In this document: in pieces, positions 10,509 through 17,888 of the stretch | How positions within the stretch are numbered: position 1 is the first letter of the stretch | Layout of the letters: each line of letters begins with the position of its first letter | Origin: Candidatus Magasanikiibacteriota bacterium | Lineage (GTDB): Bacteria; Patescibacteriota; Patescibacteriia; Magasanikbacterales; GWA2-37-8 | Direction of reading: 5' to 3' | NCBI GenBank assembly: GCA_009694865.1 | Contig: SICD01000005.1 | Span: forward strand, 1 to 43,278 | Length of the DNA stretch: 43,278 nucleotides | Made by a program: the position numbers and the translations under genes | The notes under the pieces: generated by a model | Databases searched by the model: none | What the model was told of the DNA's origin: nothing | What the model saw: the letters and a program-made list of their open reading frames with translations, nothing else

Positions 10509-11569
10509 TAAACAAGGCGGCGTAATTTTCTCAATACTTGATATATCCTATATCGCACGGGCGAAATAATCAAGTCAAACGTCCCCGGCGCTTCAATAAT
10601 TTCTCCCCCGAACCCCAGCTTAAATCGCGTTACCCCGGCGTACTGGTGTTTTTGATCGTACTGATACGGAGTCTCCCCCGGAGACTGTATTATTATCCCC
10701 GATGGCTCACACCCCCCTACCCCCCTCACAGGGGGGATGTGTGGCGCTATCCCAAAAAAATCATACTGGCGGTAGCCTAATTTTTTTCCCAACTTAATCC
10801 CCTCCCACTGCAAAAGATGCGGCGCCATAAGATTGCGAAACCCATGATCCGAAGCGCCAAAAAGATACGTAAATACCTTTCCAAAACCCACAAAAATGGC
10901 GCTGGCAACTGGGATTTCCTTGCTATATAAAGTAATTTGTTGGACGAACGGTGAGGCTAAAATATTTTGATAATGCTCTTCCGGATGCAAACGAAACCCA
11001 TCACGCTGTGCCGTCTTGCGACTCAACAATAAAAAATTTTTCAAGTTTTTTTCCAACCGCACCGTGAGTTCTTTTTTTTGCGCGAGACGAATATTATATC
11101 GCGTTTTTTCATGCATAGCCACCAAAAGACTCTCGGCGCTCTTCCCTAAATCCAAGACGGAAGTGGCGCGGGGGTTGAGATCGATAACCTTGTTAGCTTG
11201 TAGCTTGTAGCTTGTAGCTTGTAGCGGTTCGACTCGAAAAAAAATGCACTTTTTACTTTTTAAGTAAGGCACTAAGGTTTTATAAATTTGATCATTTGGA
11301 TTTGATTTGACATTTGACATTTGACATTTGACATTCAATACCGGTCCTTTCGGGCAAAACGCGTACTGCCACCCCAACGGCAATTGTGTATACACTACCT
11401 GTGCCTGCAACAGTGTCTCGCCATCCTCCACCACCGCCAACCGCTCTACCTGTTTTCCCTCCGCAATTAAAATTTCACCCCAGGCAAATGATTGCAAAAA
11501 AGAAGCGTCGCCCTGTTGCAACAACCACGCGTCCCACTGAGTTTCGTTGTGGACTGAAATAATTTCCAT
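10508..11569 (-). CDS. FemA/FemB-family aminoacyltransferase (peptidoglycan bridge type)
   Basis: FLQSFAWGEILIAEGKQVERLAV, KTRYNIRLAQKKELTV, RDGFRLHPEEHYQNILASP, YLFGASDHGFRNLMAPHLLQWEGIKLGKKLGYRQYDFFGIA. Confidence 0.88.
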   Translation of the reverse strand: MEIISVHNETQWDAWLLQQGDASFLQSFAWGEILIAEGKQVERLAVVEDGETLLQAQVVYTQLPLGWQYAFCPKGPVLNVKCQMSNVKSNPNDQIYKTLVPYLKSKKCIFFRVEPLQATSYKLQANKVIDLNPRATSVLDLGKSAESLLVAMHEKTRYNIRLAQKKELTVRLEKNLKNFLLLSRKTAQRDGFRLHPEEHYQNILASPFVQQITLYSKEIPVASAIFVGFGKVFTYLFGASDHGFRNLMAPHLLQWEGIKLGKKLGYRQYDFFGIAPHIPPVRGVGGCEPSGIIIQSPGETPYQYDQKHQYAGVTRFKLGFGGEIIEAPGTFDLIISPVRYRIYQVLRKLRRLV

Positions 11570-11639
11570 GCTACTTTAAAAATACGAAGTCTAAAATCAT
11601 TGTCAGTGTACTCTAAAAAAGCTTGCGGAGTCAATAAAA

Positions 11640-11672
11640 AACCACGGGCGTTTAAGCCGGTGGTTTTCTCGC
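11640..11672 (-). terminator. terminator at the distal end of the GC-rich array
   Basis: Minus strand: AAAACCACCGGCTTAAACGCCCGTGGTTTTTTATT. Confidence 0.8.
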
Positions 11673-11790
11673 TCCTCCCAACTAGAGGATAGCGCGGACT
11701 AGGAAAGTAGACGATGGGGAGAGCCATCAAAAATTTTCTTAGGACGTTATTCTCTATGTGGGAAAAGCAAACATGCCATTCGAACCTTGA

Positions 11791-11862
11791 AACACTTTCA
11801 AAACTCGAACTGCAGGGGGAGAACACGTTTTGTGCAAACGTGCCTCCCCCAATTTTTAGTGC
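11791..11862 (-). repeat. intercassette element, copy 1 (degenerate)
   Basis: Minus strand GCACT...GGGGGAGGCACGTTTGCACAAAACGTGTTCTCCCCC...TTCGAGTTTTGAAA; TGCAC loop. Confidence 0.55.
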
Positions 11863-11963
11863 AAAGAACTAGTGACGGCCTATCTCGCCATTGCGAGAGG
11901 CCGATTTTTTTTCGCGTTTGTGTTTCCGACCTGGGGACGCGAGTGACAGGTCGGGGTGGTTTC

Positions 11964-12152
11964 TTACTTCTTCGCCGTGCCGGTCTGCCGGCACTTCACG
12001 CAGAGGAGCGTGATCACCTCGCCCGCGTTGAAGCGGTCATAGGTGGGCTTCTCCACGCGGGCCGTCCCGCCGCACTGGCAGCGGAACCAACGCTTGCCCT
12101 CGTCCGTGAACTGGACGGAGGGGGCGGTGGTCGGCATGGCGGCGGGCAGCAT
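11964..12152 (-). CDS. small zinc-ribbon protein
   Basis: MLPAAMPTTAPSVQFTDEGKRWFRCQCGGTARVEKPTYDRFNAGEVITLLCVKCRQTGTAKK; CxC...CxxC. Start uncertain, no clear RBS. Confidence 0.55.
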   Translation of the reverse strand: MLPAAMPTTAPSVQFTDEGKRWFRCQCGGTARVEKPTYDRFNAGEVITLLCVKCRQTGTAKK

Positions 12153-12207
12153 CGGCTCGGGCGACCGTGCGCCCTGCCCGTTGCGGATGTAACCCCCGAC
12201 GCTTAGG

Positions 12208-12798
12208 CTAGAAGTGGCGCGAGCGGACCGGACGGCGACCGTCCAGCTCGTCGTCCTCGATGTCCTCGGCCGTGATGGCCGGGACGATCGGACGCAGCTT
12301 GGCCGCCGCCGCGAGAGCCGACTGGGCCGCGACGCAAATCGCGGAACCCTGGCGGTTGAAAAATCCGCCCATCTGGCCGTCGCTAAACGTCCACTCGGCG
12401 AAGCTTGACGCTTCGGAGTGGCTGGTTTCGACGAGACGGTCGACCAGCATGTCGCGCTCCGCCTTGTAGGCCAGGTCGTACTCGCGGTTGCGCTTGCGCA
12501 CCTCCGCGTACTGCGCCTCCGCCTGGGCCGGGTCGACCAACTTGACCCAGCCGTCGTCGTCGCAGGTGGCGACGCGGCGTCCCTGCATGTGCAGGGTGCG
12601 GGTCGAGGTCGACCCGCCGATGGAGTCGGCGCGGTTGGTGATGAACACCGATCCGTTCCGACCCCACGGGGCCGACTCGAACGCCGCGCGGAGCGCGTCG
12701 TACGCCTCCTTGCGACCGTTGTTGGCAACCTCGGCGGCGCGGGCCGCGGCCACGAGGCGGTTCCAGTCACAGGGGTGGGGGAAATTGATCGTCGACAT
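12208..12798 (-). CDS. hypothetical protein, GC-rich array gene
   Basis: MSTINFPHPCDWNRLVAAARAAEV... preceded by GGAAGGA RBS. Confidence 0.7.
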   Translation of the reverse strand: MSTINFPHPCDWNRLVAAARAAEVANNGRKEAYDALRAAFESAPWGRNGSVFITNRADSIGGSTSTRTLHMQGRRVATCDDDGWVKLVDPAQAEAQYAEVRKRNREYDLAYKAERDMLVDRLVETSHSEASSFAEWTFSDGQMGGFFNRQGSAICVAAQSALAAAAKLRPIVPAITAEDIEDDELDGRRPVRSRHF

Positions 12799-12964
12799 GA
12801 TGTCCTTCCGGGTGGTTAGCCCGCTCACTTAAATCCCGATAAAATCGGGACTGATCCGTTACCCATCTTTCAGGGGCGCTGAGTGAGTCAGCATTCCGGA
12901 TCATGGTTTCTTAACCGAGGTTCACATTACATTCGCACTCCGGCAGATACCGGGTGTAAATAAA

Positions 12965-13038
12965 TGCTCCTCGACTCAATCTCCAAAATAATTTGAAACT
13001 AAGTCGAGGACCCGCGGTGCGTTGCGGGACTCGAGTGC
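12965..13038 (-). repeat. intercassette element, copy 2
   Basis: Minus strand GCACTCGAGT-CCCGCaacgcaccGCGGG-TCCTCGACTTAG...GAGTCGAGGAGC. Confidence 0.75.
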
Positions 13039-13235
13039 GCTGATTTTTTGCTATCGCTCTCCGGTCTCGTAAACCAGCAAAGACTCCAAAGTGACGCCTG
13101 ACGCGGTAACTTCACGCGTTTTTCTTTTCTTCGCTTGATGTTGACCAGCGAATCTTCGTACTTGGCTTTTCATCCGCCAACGGCAGACTACTTCGCTTTT
13201 CCCAGGGGCTAGGAACCATTCCCCTGTGAGGAAGT

Positions 13236-13607
13236 TTAGCGCGCGGCGTAGGCCCGCACCTCCTCCTCGGTGAGAAAAAACGCGACGATGTTCTCGCCGC
13301 ACCTCTCCTCACTTCCGACCTCAATGTCCGGGTTGGTCCAAAAGGACTCCTCCCCGAACATTCCGGCGCCCGCCTCCCACGCCACGTGGAGGCGCCCGCC
13401 CTTTACGGAGAGCTTGAGCCACTGGTGCTCCAGCGGCTCTTCGTTCACCGGGAGGATCGCGGGATCCTCCCCACTCACCACCGCCCACCCATCCGGGTAG
13501 GCGGTGCGGAGCTCGATCTTGAGCTCCTCCACCCGGGCCTGGGCCCGGGTGGCCTCGTCCCGCGCCCCTTCGAGCGCCTGGACGAGTTCCTGCTTGGAGC
13601 TCGACAT
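13236..13607 (-). CDS. hypothetical protein, GC-rich array gene
   Basis: MSSSKQELVQALEGARDEATRAQARVEELK..., GGAGG RBS 5 nt before ATG. Confidence 0.7.
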   Translation of the reverse strand: MSSSKQELVQALEGARDEATRAQARVEELKIELRTAYPDGWAVVSGEDPAILPVNEEPLEHQWLKLSVKGGRLHVAWEAGAGMFGEESFWTNPDIEVGSEERCGENIVAFFLTEEEVRAYAAR

Positions 13608-13681
13608 GGTCGCCTCCTTACGAGTCGCTTCTCCTCGCACCCCTGTCGGCTTCTGGCCTTCAGTCGGATACAAAGTTCATC

Positions 13682-13767
13682 ACTCCTCGATTCACATCTC
13701 AAATTTTAAAATGTAAATCGAGAAGGGAAGCGTTGGATGTGCAATCCGCGACTTCCCCCTCGAGTGC
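13682..13767 (-). repeat. intercassette element, copy 3
   Basis: Minus strand GCACTCGAG-GGGAAGtcGcGGATtgcacATCCaaCgCTTCCC-TTCTCGATTTACAT...GTGAATCGAGGAGTG. Confidence 0.75.
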
Positions 13768-13888
13768 TATTTTTACGATACCGGCCTTGCGCCGGGGCAG
13801 TTTTGTTAAGCCAGCTTCTGCCAACTGGCCTTTAACGATATTGTGTAGCCTCCGACTTGGCGGTGGCGAACCGCCTATCGCCGGAAAG

Positions 13889-14899
13889 CTACTTGCAGCG
13901 GGGGCAGGGCATCTCCCGCGGGATGCCGTCCGTGTAGGTCCGGTCGGTCCACTGACCAGAGCCCGCGCAGAGGGGGCAGGTGCGCGCCGCCATGGCGCGG
14001 ACGCCCTCGAGCGTGGCCGCTCCGCCGATGAAACGGCCCGGGTGGCAGAAGATCGCCCCCGTGACGCCGCTCGCCTCGGCGAGCGCCTCGCCGCGCTTGC
14101 CGGCCCAGGCCGCGGGGAGCGGCTGGCGCATTTCGAAGCTCCCCTTCCGCGGGGGGACGGCCTGGATGAACCAGTACGTCCCGTCCTCGGACGGGTAAAC
14201 CACAAACTGCGCCGTGGCGGACGAATCCGCCACCAGGCCGGACCAGTCGAACGAGTACCGGTCGAACTTCACGACCGGATCGTCGCCCGCCTTGGCGATG
14301 GCCGCCGCCACCGCCGCCTCCTGCCGCGCCACCGCCTGCGCCTGGGCGATGACGCGGGCGAGGATTCCACCCGCGAACTCCACCGCGCGCCCGAAGGCGT
14401 CGTCGAAGTCGCGCGGCTCCTCGTCCCAGGTGGGGACGAAATCCCCCAACACCGAGGAGGTGTTGTAGGGGACCATCCCCGCCGGGAGGGTCGTCCCGAA
14501 CGTGACGCCGTTGTCGCTGGCGTCGATGTTCTGGACGAGGCCCTCGTCCACGAGCGCCGCGACGCGCTCGCTGCCCGCGATCTGGACGCCGTAGTGGCGC
14601 CAGACCAGCCCGAAGGCCGAGAACGGGACGCCGTTCTCGCGGACGCCGGCTCCACCCCGCTGGTGGTGGTCGAACCGGCCGGTGGCGGCGTCGTACACCG
14701 CCCCGACGTCCACCACCAGCTCGCACCCGGCGAGCACGGCCTCGTCGCGGGTGCGTACGAGGTCGACCTTCGCGATGCGCCGCAGGGCGGCGACCGCGAA
14801 GACGTCGTCCGCGTGGAACTCACCGTTGTGAGTTCAGACGCACATGCGCCGTCCGACGATGGCGGGGACGCCGCCGGTGTTGCTATCGTTGGTGGCCAT
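13889..14899 (-). CDS. MYG1/UPF0160-family metal-dependent protein with in-frame TGA at 14834-14836 and C-terminal CxxC zinc motif
   Basis: ATG at 14899 with AGGAGG RBS: MATNDSNTGGVPAIVGRRMCV*THNGEFHADDVFAVAALRRIAKVDLVRTRDEAVLAGCELVVDVGAVYDAATGRFDHHQRG...; C-term RTCPLCAGSGQW...PCPRCK. Confidence 0.85.
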
Positions 14900-14962
14900 G
14901 GTGTCCTCCTTGTTAGGAGTTTTCCTGTCGGACTAAGCGGCATGGCTACCACTCACAGGGAA

Positions 14963-15091
14963 TCTTGTCCGCAAAAGAGTGAACGTTTGCCGTCACTCCG
15001 GCTCCTCGGTACTTCCCCGAAGATTATTACCCCAACTGCTAACGCTTAGGGCTTCGCGCGAGAAGCAAATCTCTCTACCTGCTCCTCGACT
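14963..15091 (-). repeat. long leader repeat copy A (~129 bp)
   Basis: Near-identical to 16249-16375 (tcttgtccgcaaaagagtga.cgtttgccgtcactccggctcctcggtacttccccgaagattattacccca..). Confidence 0.92.
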
Positions 15092-15168
15092 CACGCTCCA
15101 AGATCTTTAAATTATTTTCTTAGTTCGTCAGTTGAGGACCCCGCGGTGCGTTGCGGGAATCCAAGTGC
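15081..15168 (-). repeat. intercassette element, copy 4
   Basis: Minus strand GCACTTGGATT-CCCGCaacgcaccGCGGGG-TCCTCAACT...GAGTCGAGGAGC; G-U compensated stem. Confidence 0.75.
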
Positions 15169-15175
15169 TTCATTT

Positions 15176-15631
15176 TTATTCTTCCTTTCCGCCAAACCAC
15201 AGAGCGATCTCTCGCTCCGCGGCCTCGGCCGAATCAGAGGCGTGGACGATATTGTCCACGCCGGAGGTGGCGAGCTCGAGAGCCCGCCACCCCGACTGAC
15301 CATCGCGCCACCTGGTCATCACCAGGTGGCGCAACTGGCCCGGGGCTGCCCGTCGGGGATCCGACGGGCCGAGCATCGCCCGGACGCGCGCCACCGCGTC
15401 CGGGCCGTCCACTACCAGGGCCATAACGGTCTGGCCCTGGTAGTACTCGAGCAAGCGGGCAAAAAACTCTTTGCCCGCGTGCTCGGCGTAGTGAGCCGCG
15501 ATCAGCTCGCGGCTCACTACGACCAGCTGCCGCCGGGACACCGTCCCGACGGCCTTCACCGCCGCCATGACCTCCAGCAAAAAATTCTGGAGACCGAGCG
15601 GCTTAACCATGACAAACGTGCGCATGGTCAC
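15176..15631 (-). CDS. ndk: nucleoside diphosphate kinase
   Basis: RTFVMVKPLGLQN, ARLLEYYQGQTVMALVVDGPDAVARVRAMLGPSDP, active-site DNIVHASDSAEAAEREIALWF; AAAGGAG RBS. Confidence 0.88.
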   Translation of the reverse strand: MTMRTFVMVKPLGLQNFLLEVMAAVKAVGTVSRRQLVVVSRELIAAHYAEHAGKEFFARLLEYYQGQTVMALVVDGPDAVARVRAMLGPSDPRRAAPGQLRHLVMTRWRDGQSGWRALELATSGVDNIVHASDSAEAAEREIALWFGGKEE

Positions 15632-15650
15632 GCTCCTTTCTGGAGCACTA

Positions 15651-15725
15651 TGCTCCGACTTTTATAGTGAACAATTTTCAAAATAAAAGTCGAAGGGTGA
15701 ACTGTGCAGTTCACCAATCGAGCGC
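15651..15725 (-). repeat. intercassette element, copy 5
   Basis: Minus strand GCGCTCGATT-GGTGAACtgcacaGTTCACC-CTTCGACTTTTAT...ATAAAAGTCGGAGCA. Confidence 0.75.
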
Positions 15726-15789
15726 AGAGGTTAGTTACCACTTTTTCCTTGCCACCTCGTGAGCAAGGAGTGGTTGCCCGCTGATGTTG

Positions 15790-16131
15790 CTAGCGGGCCG
15801 TGCGGGCGGAGGTGCGGACCTCCTGGAGATCCGAGATCGCCGTCTCCGGCCACTCGAACCCCGCCGCCCCGCGCACCGCCCAGCGGATCGTGGGGAACGA
15901 CCCGTACTGGCCGTGCCACTCGGCGAGCAAGACGCCCGCCACCGAGCTCATGCCGGGGAGCACGAGCTCGACCGTCTCGCCCTTCAGCAACTCCTCGCGC
16001 CCGGGCAGGGCGAGGAGGGTCTCGCGGACGTACTCCGCGAGCGCGCTTCCCTCCATGGGGAGGTTCGCCCCAACGAAGGGGGCAATCTCAAAGCCGGTGA
16101 CGGGGTGGCCGCTGAAATTGATCTTTTTCAC
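15790..16131 (-). CDS. Csx15-like protein; GTG start (alternative ATG at 16188)
   Basis: VKKINFSGHPVTGFEIAPFVG...GREELLKGETVELVLPGMSSVAGVLLAEWHGQYGSFPTIRWAV...ISDLQEVRTSARTAR matches my recollection of the Csx15 pattern (N-terminal NFSHPL, C-terminal LPG...AALLLAELHGRMGHFPTIVRL...LQAVRDAAR). Confidence 0.6.
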   Translation of the reverse strand: MKKINFSGHPVTGFEIAPFVGANLPMEGSALAEYVRETLLALPGREELLKGETVELVLPGMSSVAGVLLAEWHGQYGSFPTIRWAVRGAAGFEWPETAISDLQEVRTSARTAR

Positions 16132-16248
16132 TTTTTTTCCCGCCACTTTCTTTAGGTGGCGGTCCTCTGGTAACCCTGGCGGACTCATGAACGATAAAAC
16201 TATCCATGACAGGGCCCCGATCGTTGTAGAACGAATCGGGAATGGTTG

Positions 16249-16375
16249 TCTTGTCCGCAAAAGAGTGATCGTTTGCCGTCACTCCGGCTCCTCGGTACTT
16301 CCCCGAAGATTATTACCCCACGTGCTAACGCTTAGGGCTTCGCGTGAGAAGTATTTCTCTCTGTTACTCCTCGAC
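16249..16375 (-). repeat. long leader repeat copy B
   Basis: Direct repeat of 14963-15091, same orientation relative to the following gene. Confidence 0.92.
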
Positions 16376-16457
16376 TTAAATCTCAAATATAATTTTAAGA
16401 TTTTAGTTGAGGTGAGGAGCGCGCTGGTGCAAGCGTCGCTCCTCTATTCACTCGTGC
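16366..16457 (-). repeat. intercassette element, copy 6
   Basis: Minus strand GCACGAGTGAATAGAGGAGCGacgcttgcaccagcgCGCTCCTCA-CCTCAACTAAAATCT...AGATTTAAGTCGAGGAG. Confidence 0.75.
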
Positions 16458-16525
16458 TACTTGAGGTTGGTTGACCCCGTATTGAGCACCTCTTAGCTCG
16501 AAACGGGTTGGGGGCGACGTGCCCC

Positions 16526-16813
16526 CTACGCCACCTTGAGGGTGGCGAGGGCGGCCGCGAAGCGGCCGTCGCCCAGCTTGGCCACGCGGCCCAGCTGGCT
16601 CGGGCGGCCCACGGGGGCCGGGGCCGGCGTGAGCCGGCCGTCCCACGCCTTGCGGGCCCGACCGTCGCCGGCCGTCCCGCGCGAGGCGGCGGCGACGATC
16701 GCCGCCGAGCGGGCCGCGGTGGCCCGCTCGTCCGCCTGGCGGGCGGCCCAGCCCGCCCACTCGTTCTCAACGGTGGAGCGAGGGGCGGGGCGGATCATCA
16801 TGGTCTTCTTCAT
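16526..16813 (-). CDS. hypothetical Ala/Arg-rich protein, first gene of array
   Basis: MKKTMMIRPAPRSTVENEWAGWAARQADERATAARSAAIVAAASRGT...; RBS weak. Confidence 0.5.
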   Translation of the reverse strand: MKKTMMIRPAPRSTVENEWAGWAARQADERATAARSAAIVAAASRGTAGDGRARKAWDGRLTPAPAPVGRPSQLGRVAKLGDGRFAAALATLKVA

Positions 16814-16819
16814 TTGATT

Positions 16820-17622
16820 TTTGCCGGTCGCTTCTTAAGCTGCACCGGCTCCTCTGAAACACCACAACACCTGTTCAACTAACACGACATACGTCGTACT
16901 AGCCAGGCGTTCTGATGCCGCAACAAATAACAAAAAACATATTTATTATTTCTTGCGATTAAATTGTCAAAGGTCAATCGTCATCCGTTTGCTTAGTACT
17001 TATTCTGCTTAGAACTTAGTACTGGCTCGTAATACCGACTGTCCCCTGCTCCACCGACTAGATCCTTCGCTTGCGCTCAGGATGACAAGAAGGTGAAGAA
17101 GGGACGCACTCGATACTACTAGGTCTAGTTAGGCCTAGAGGAGACCGCGAGGGGCTAGGGAAGTCTTGCGACCTCAACCTTGGCACACTCTCCGCCTCAC
17201 TCCGTAAAGTGGCTTGCGCCACCACGGAGCTAAAATTTACTAGAAGAGCGAAAATTCTCTTCGCCACTATCAATCTCTCCCACGCTCGTTTTAACGAGCG
17301 TGCCCCGAGTAAAATCGAGGGGCTTCTTTTCAGTGGCGACTAGATTTCTCAAACTCTTGATACTGTTGAAAAGAACAGGGCCGAATTGCTTCAACCGATG
17401 AGAGGACAAGTTTGCGGGTTCGTATGTATTACTTTTTGAACCTCTGTCTTGTCACACTCGTCAGTGGAAACAATAAACCTCTCTTTTATGGAGAGAGGTT
17501 GTCGAAATTTGACATTTGTTATTTGATATTTGTCATTCTATCAGCTCCTCTCTCCAGAGGCTGATAGACTGTTGATTGTAATGAGCTTGCCTTGTTAGGG
17601 GCTTCCGGGTCTTTCAGCCTAA
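16820..17622 (-). ncRNA. long structured leader / candidate noncoding RNA upstream of the GC-rich array
   Basis: No convincing CDS; many stem-loops on minus strand: TTGTTAGG..CCTAACAA, CTATCAGC..GCTGATAG, CCTCTC..GAGAGG, ACGCTCGT..ACGAGCGT, GTGGC..GCCAC within CTCCG..CGGAG. Confidence 0.45.
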
Positions 17623-17628
17623 CAAACC

Positions 17629-17657
17629 AGTATATCATAGCTAGCCGCTTTTGTCAA
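17629..17657 (-). promoter_or_regulatory. strong sigma70-type promoter for array/leader
   Basis: Minus strand TTGACA-AAAGCGGCTAGCTATGA-TATACT (17 nt spacer). Confidence 0.88.
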
Positions 17658-17737
17658 TCGTAGATACTCAATTTACTATTTACTAATTACTATTTACCTT
17701 ATTTTAGCCAAATTTATGTTATATAGAATTACTAAAT

Positions 17738-17781
17738 TATGTCAATTTGCACTTGACATATATCTTAATGTGTGCTATAGT
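17738..17781 (+). promoter_or_regulatory. promoter of trmB-like gene with overlapping palindromic operator
   Basis: TATGTCAA-tttgcac-TTGACATA (17738-17760) overlaps -35 TTGACA (17753); 17 nt to TATAGT (17776-17781). Confidence 0.85.
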
Positions 17782-17888
17782 ATCTATAAGTTAGCCAAAA
17801 AAGTGTCAACGTTTAGTAAAAAGTACCGCAGCGAGCGGGATCCAGCTGTGGCATGATAATTGGTAAATAGCATTAATTTCGCTAATAT

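Noticed and set aside
11964-12770. 268-aa minus-strand ORF as one protein
   Set aside because: Most of it is an off-frame reading of the 12208-12798 gene; only the distal zinc-ribbon part looks real.
14818-14836. Bacterial SECIS element for selenocysteine at the MYG1 TGA
   Set aside because: The stem loop (AACG) is only about 9-12 nt from the TGA and lacks a typical SECIS apical loop; no sel genes in the window.
13889-14899. Genome-wide UGA=Gly recoding as explanation of the MYG1 TGA
   Set aside because: Other genes end sensibly at TGA (TrmB-like gene at 18731, small ORF at 41332), so host-wide recoding is not supported; a recoded donor remains possible.
13733-15049. 438-aa plus-strand ORF
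   Set aside because: Antisense to MYG1, which has recognisable motifs and an RBS; long open antisense frames are expected at high GC.
11780-17660. Classical integron with attC sites
   Set aside because: No integrase in the window, and I did not find RYYYAAC...GTTRRRY boxes in the right order; the one strong GTTAAAGGCCAG..CTGGCTTAAC hairpin near 13820 has the opposite arrangement.
11780-17660. CRISPR array from the repeated elements near the Csx15-like gene
   Set aside because: Repeats are few, long, irregularly spaced and separated by genes rather than short spacers.
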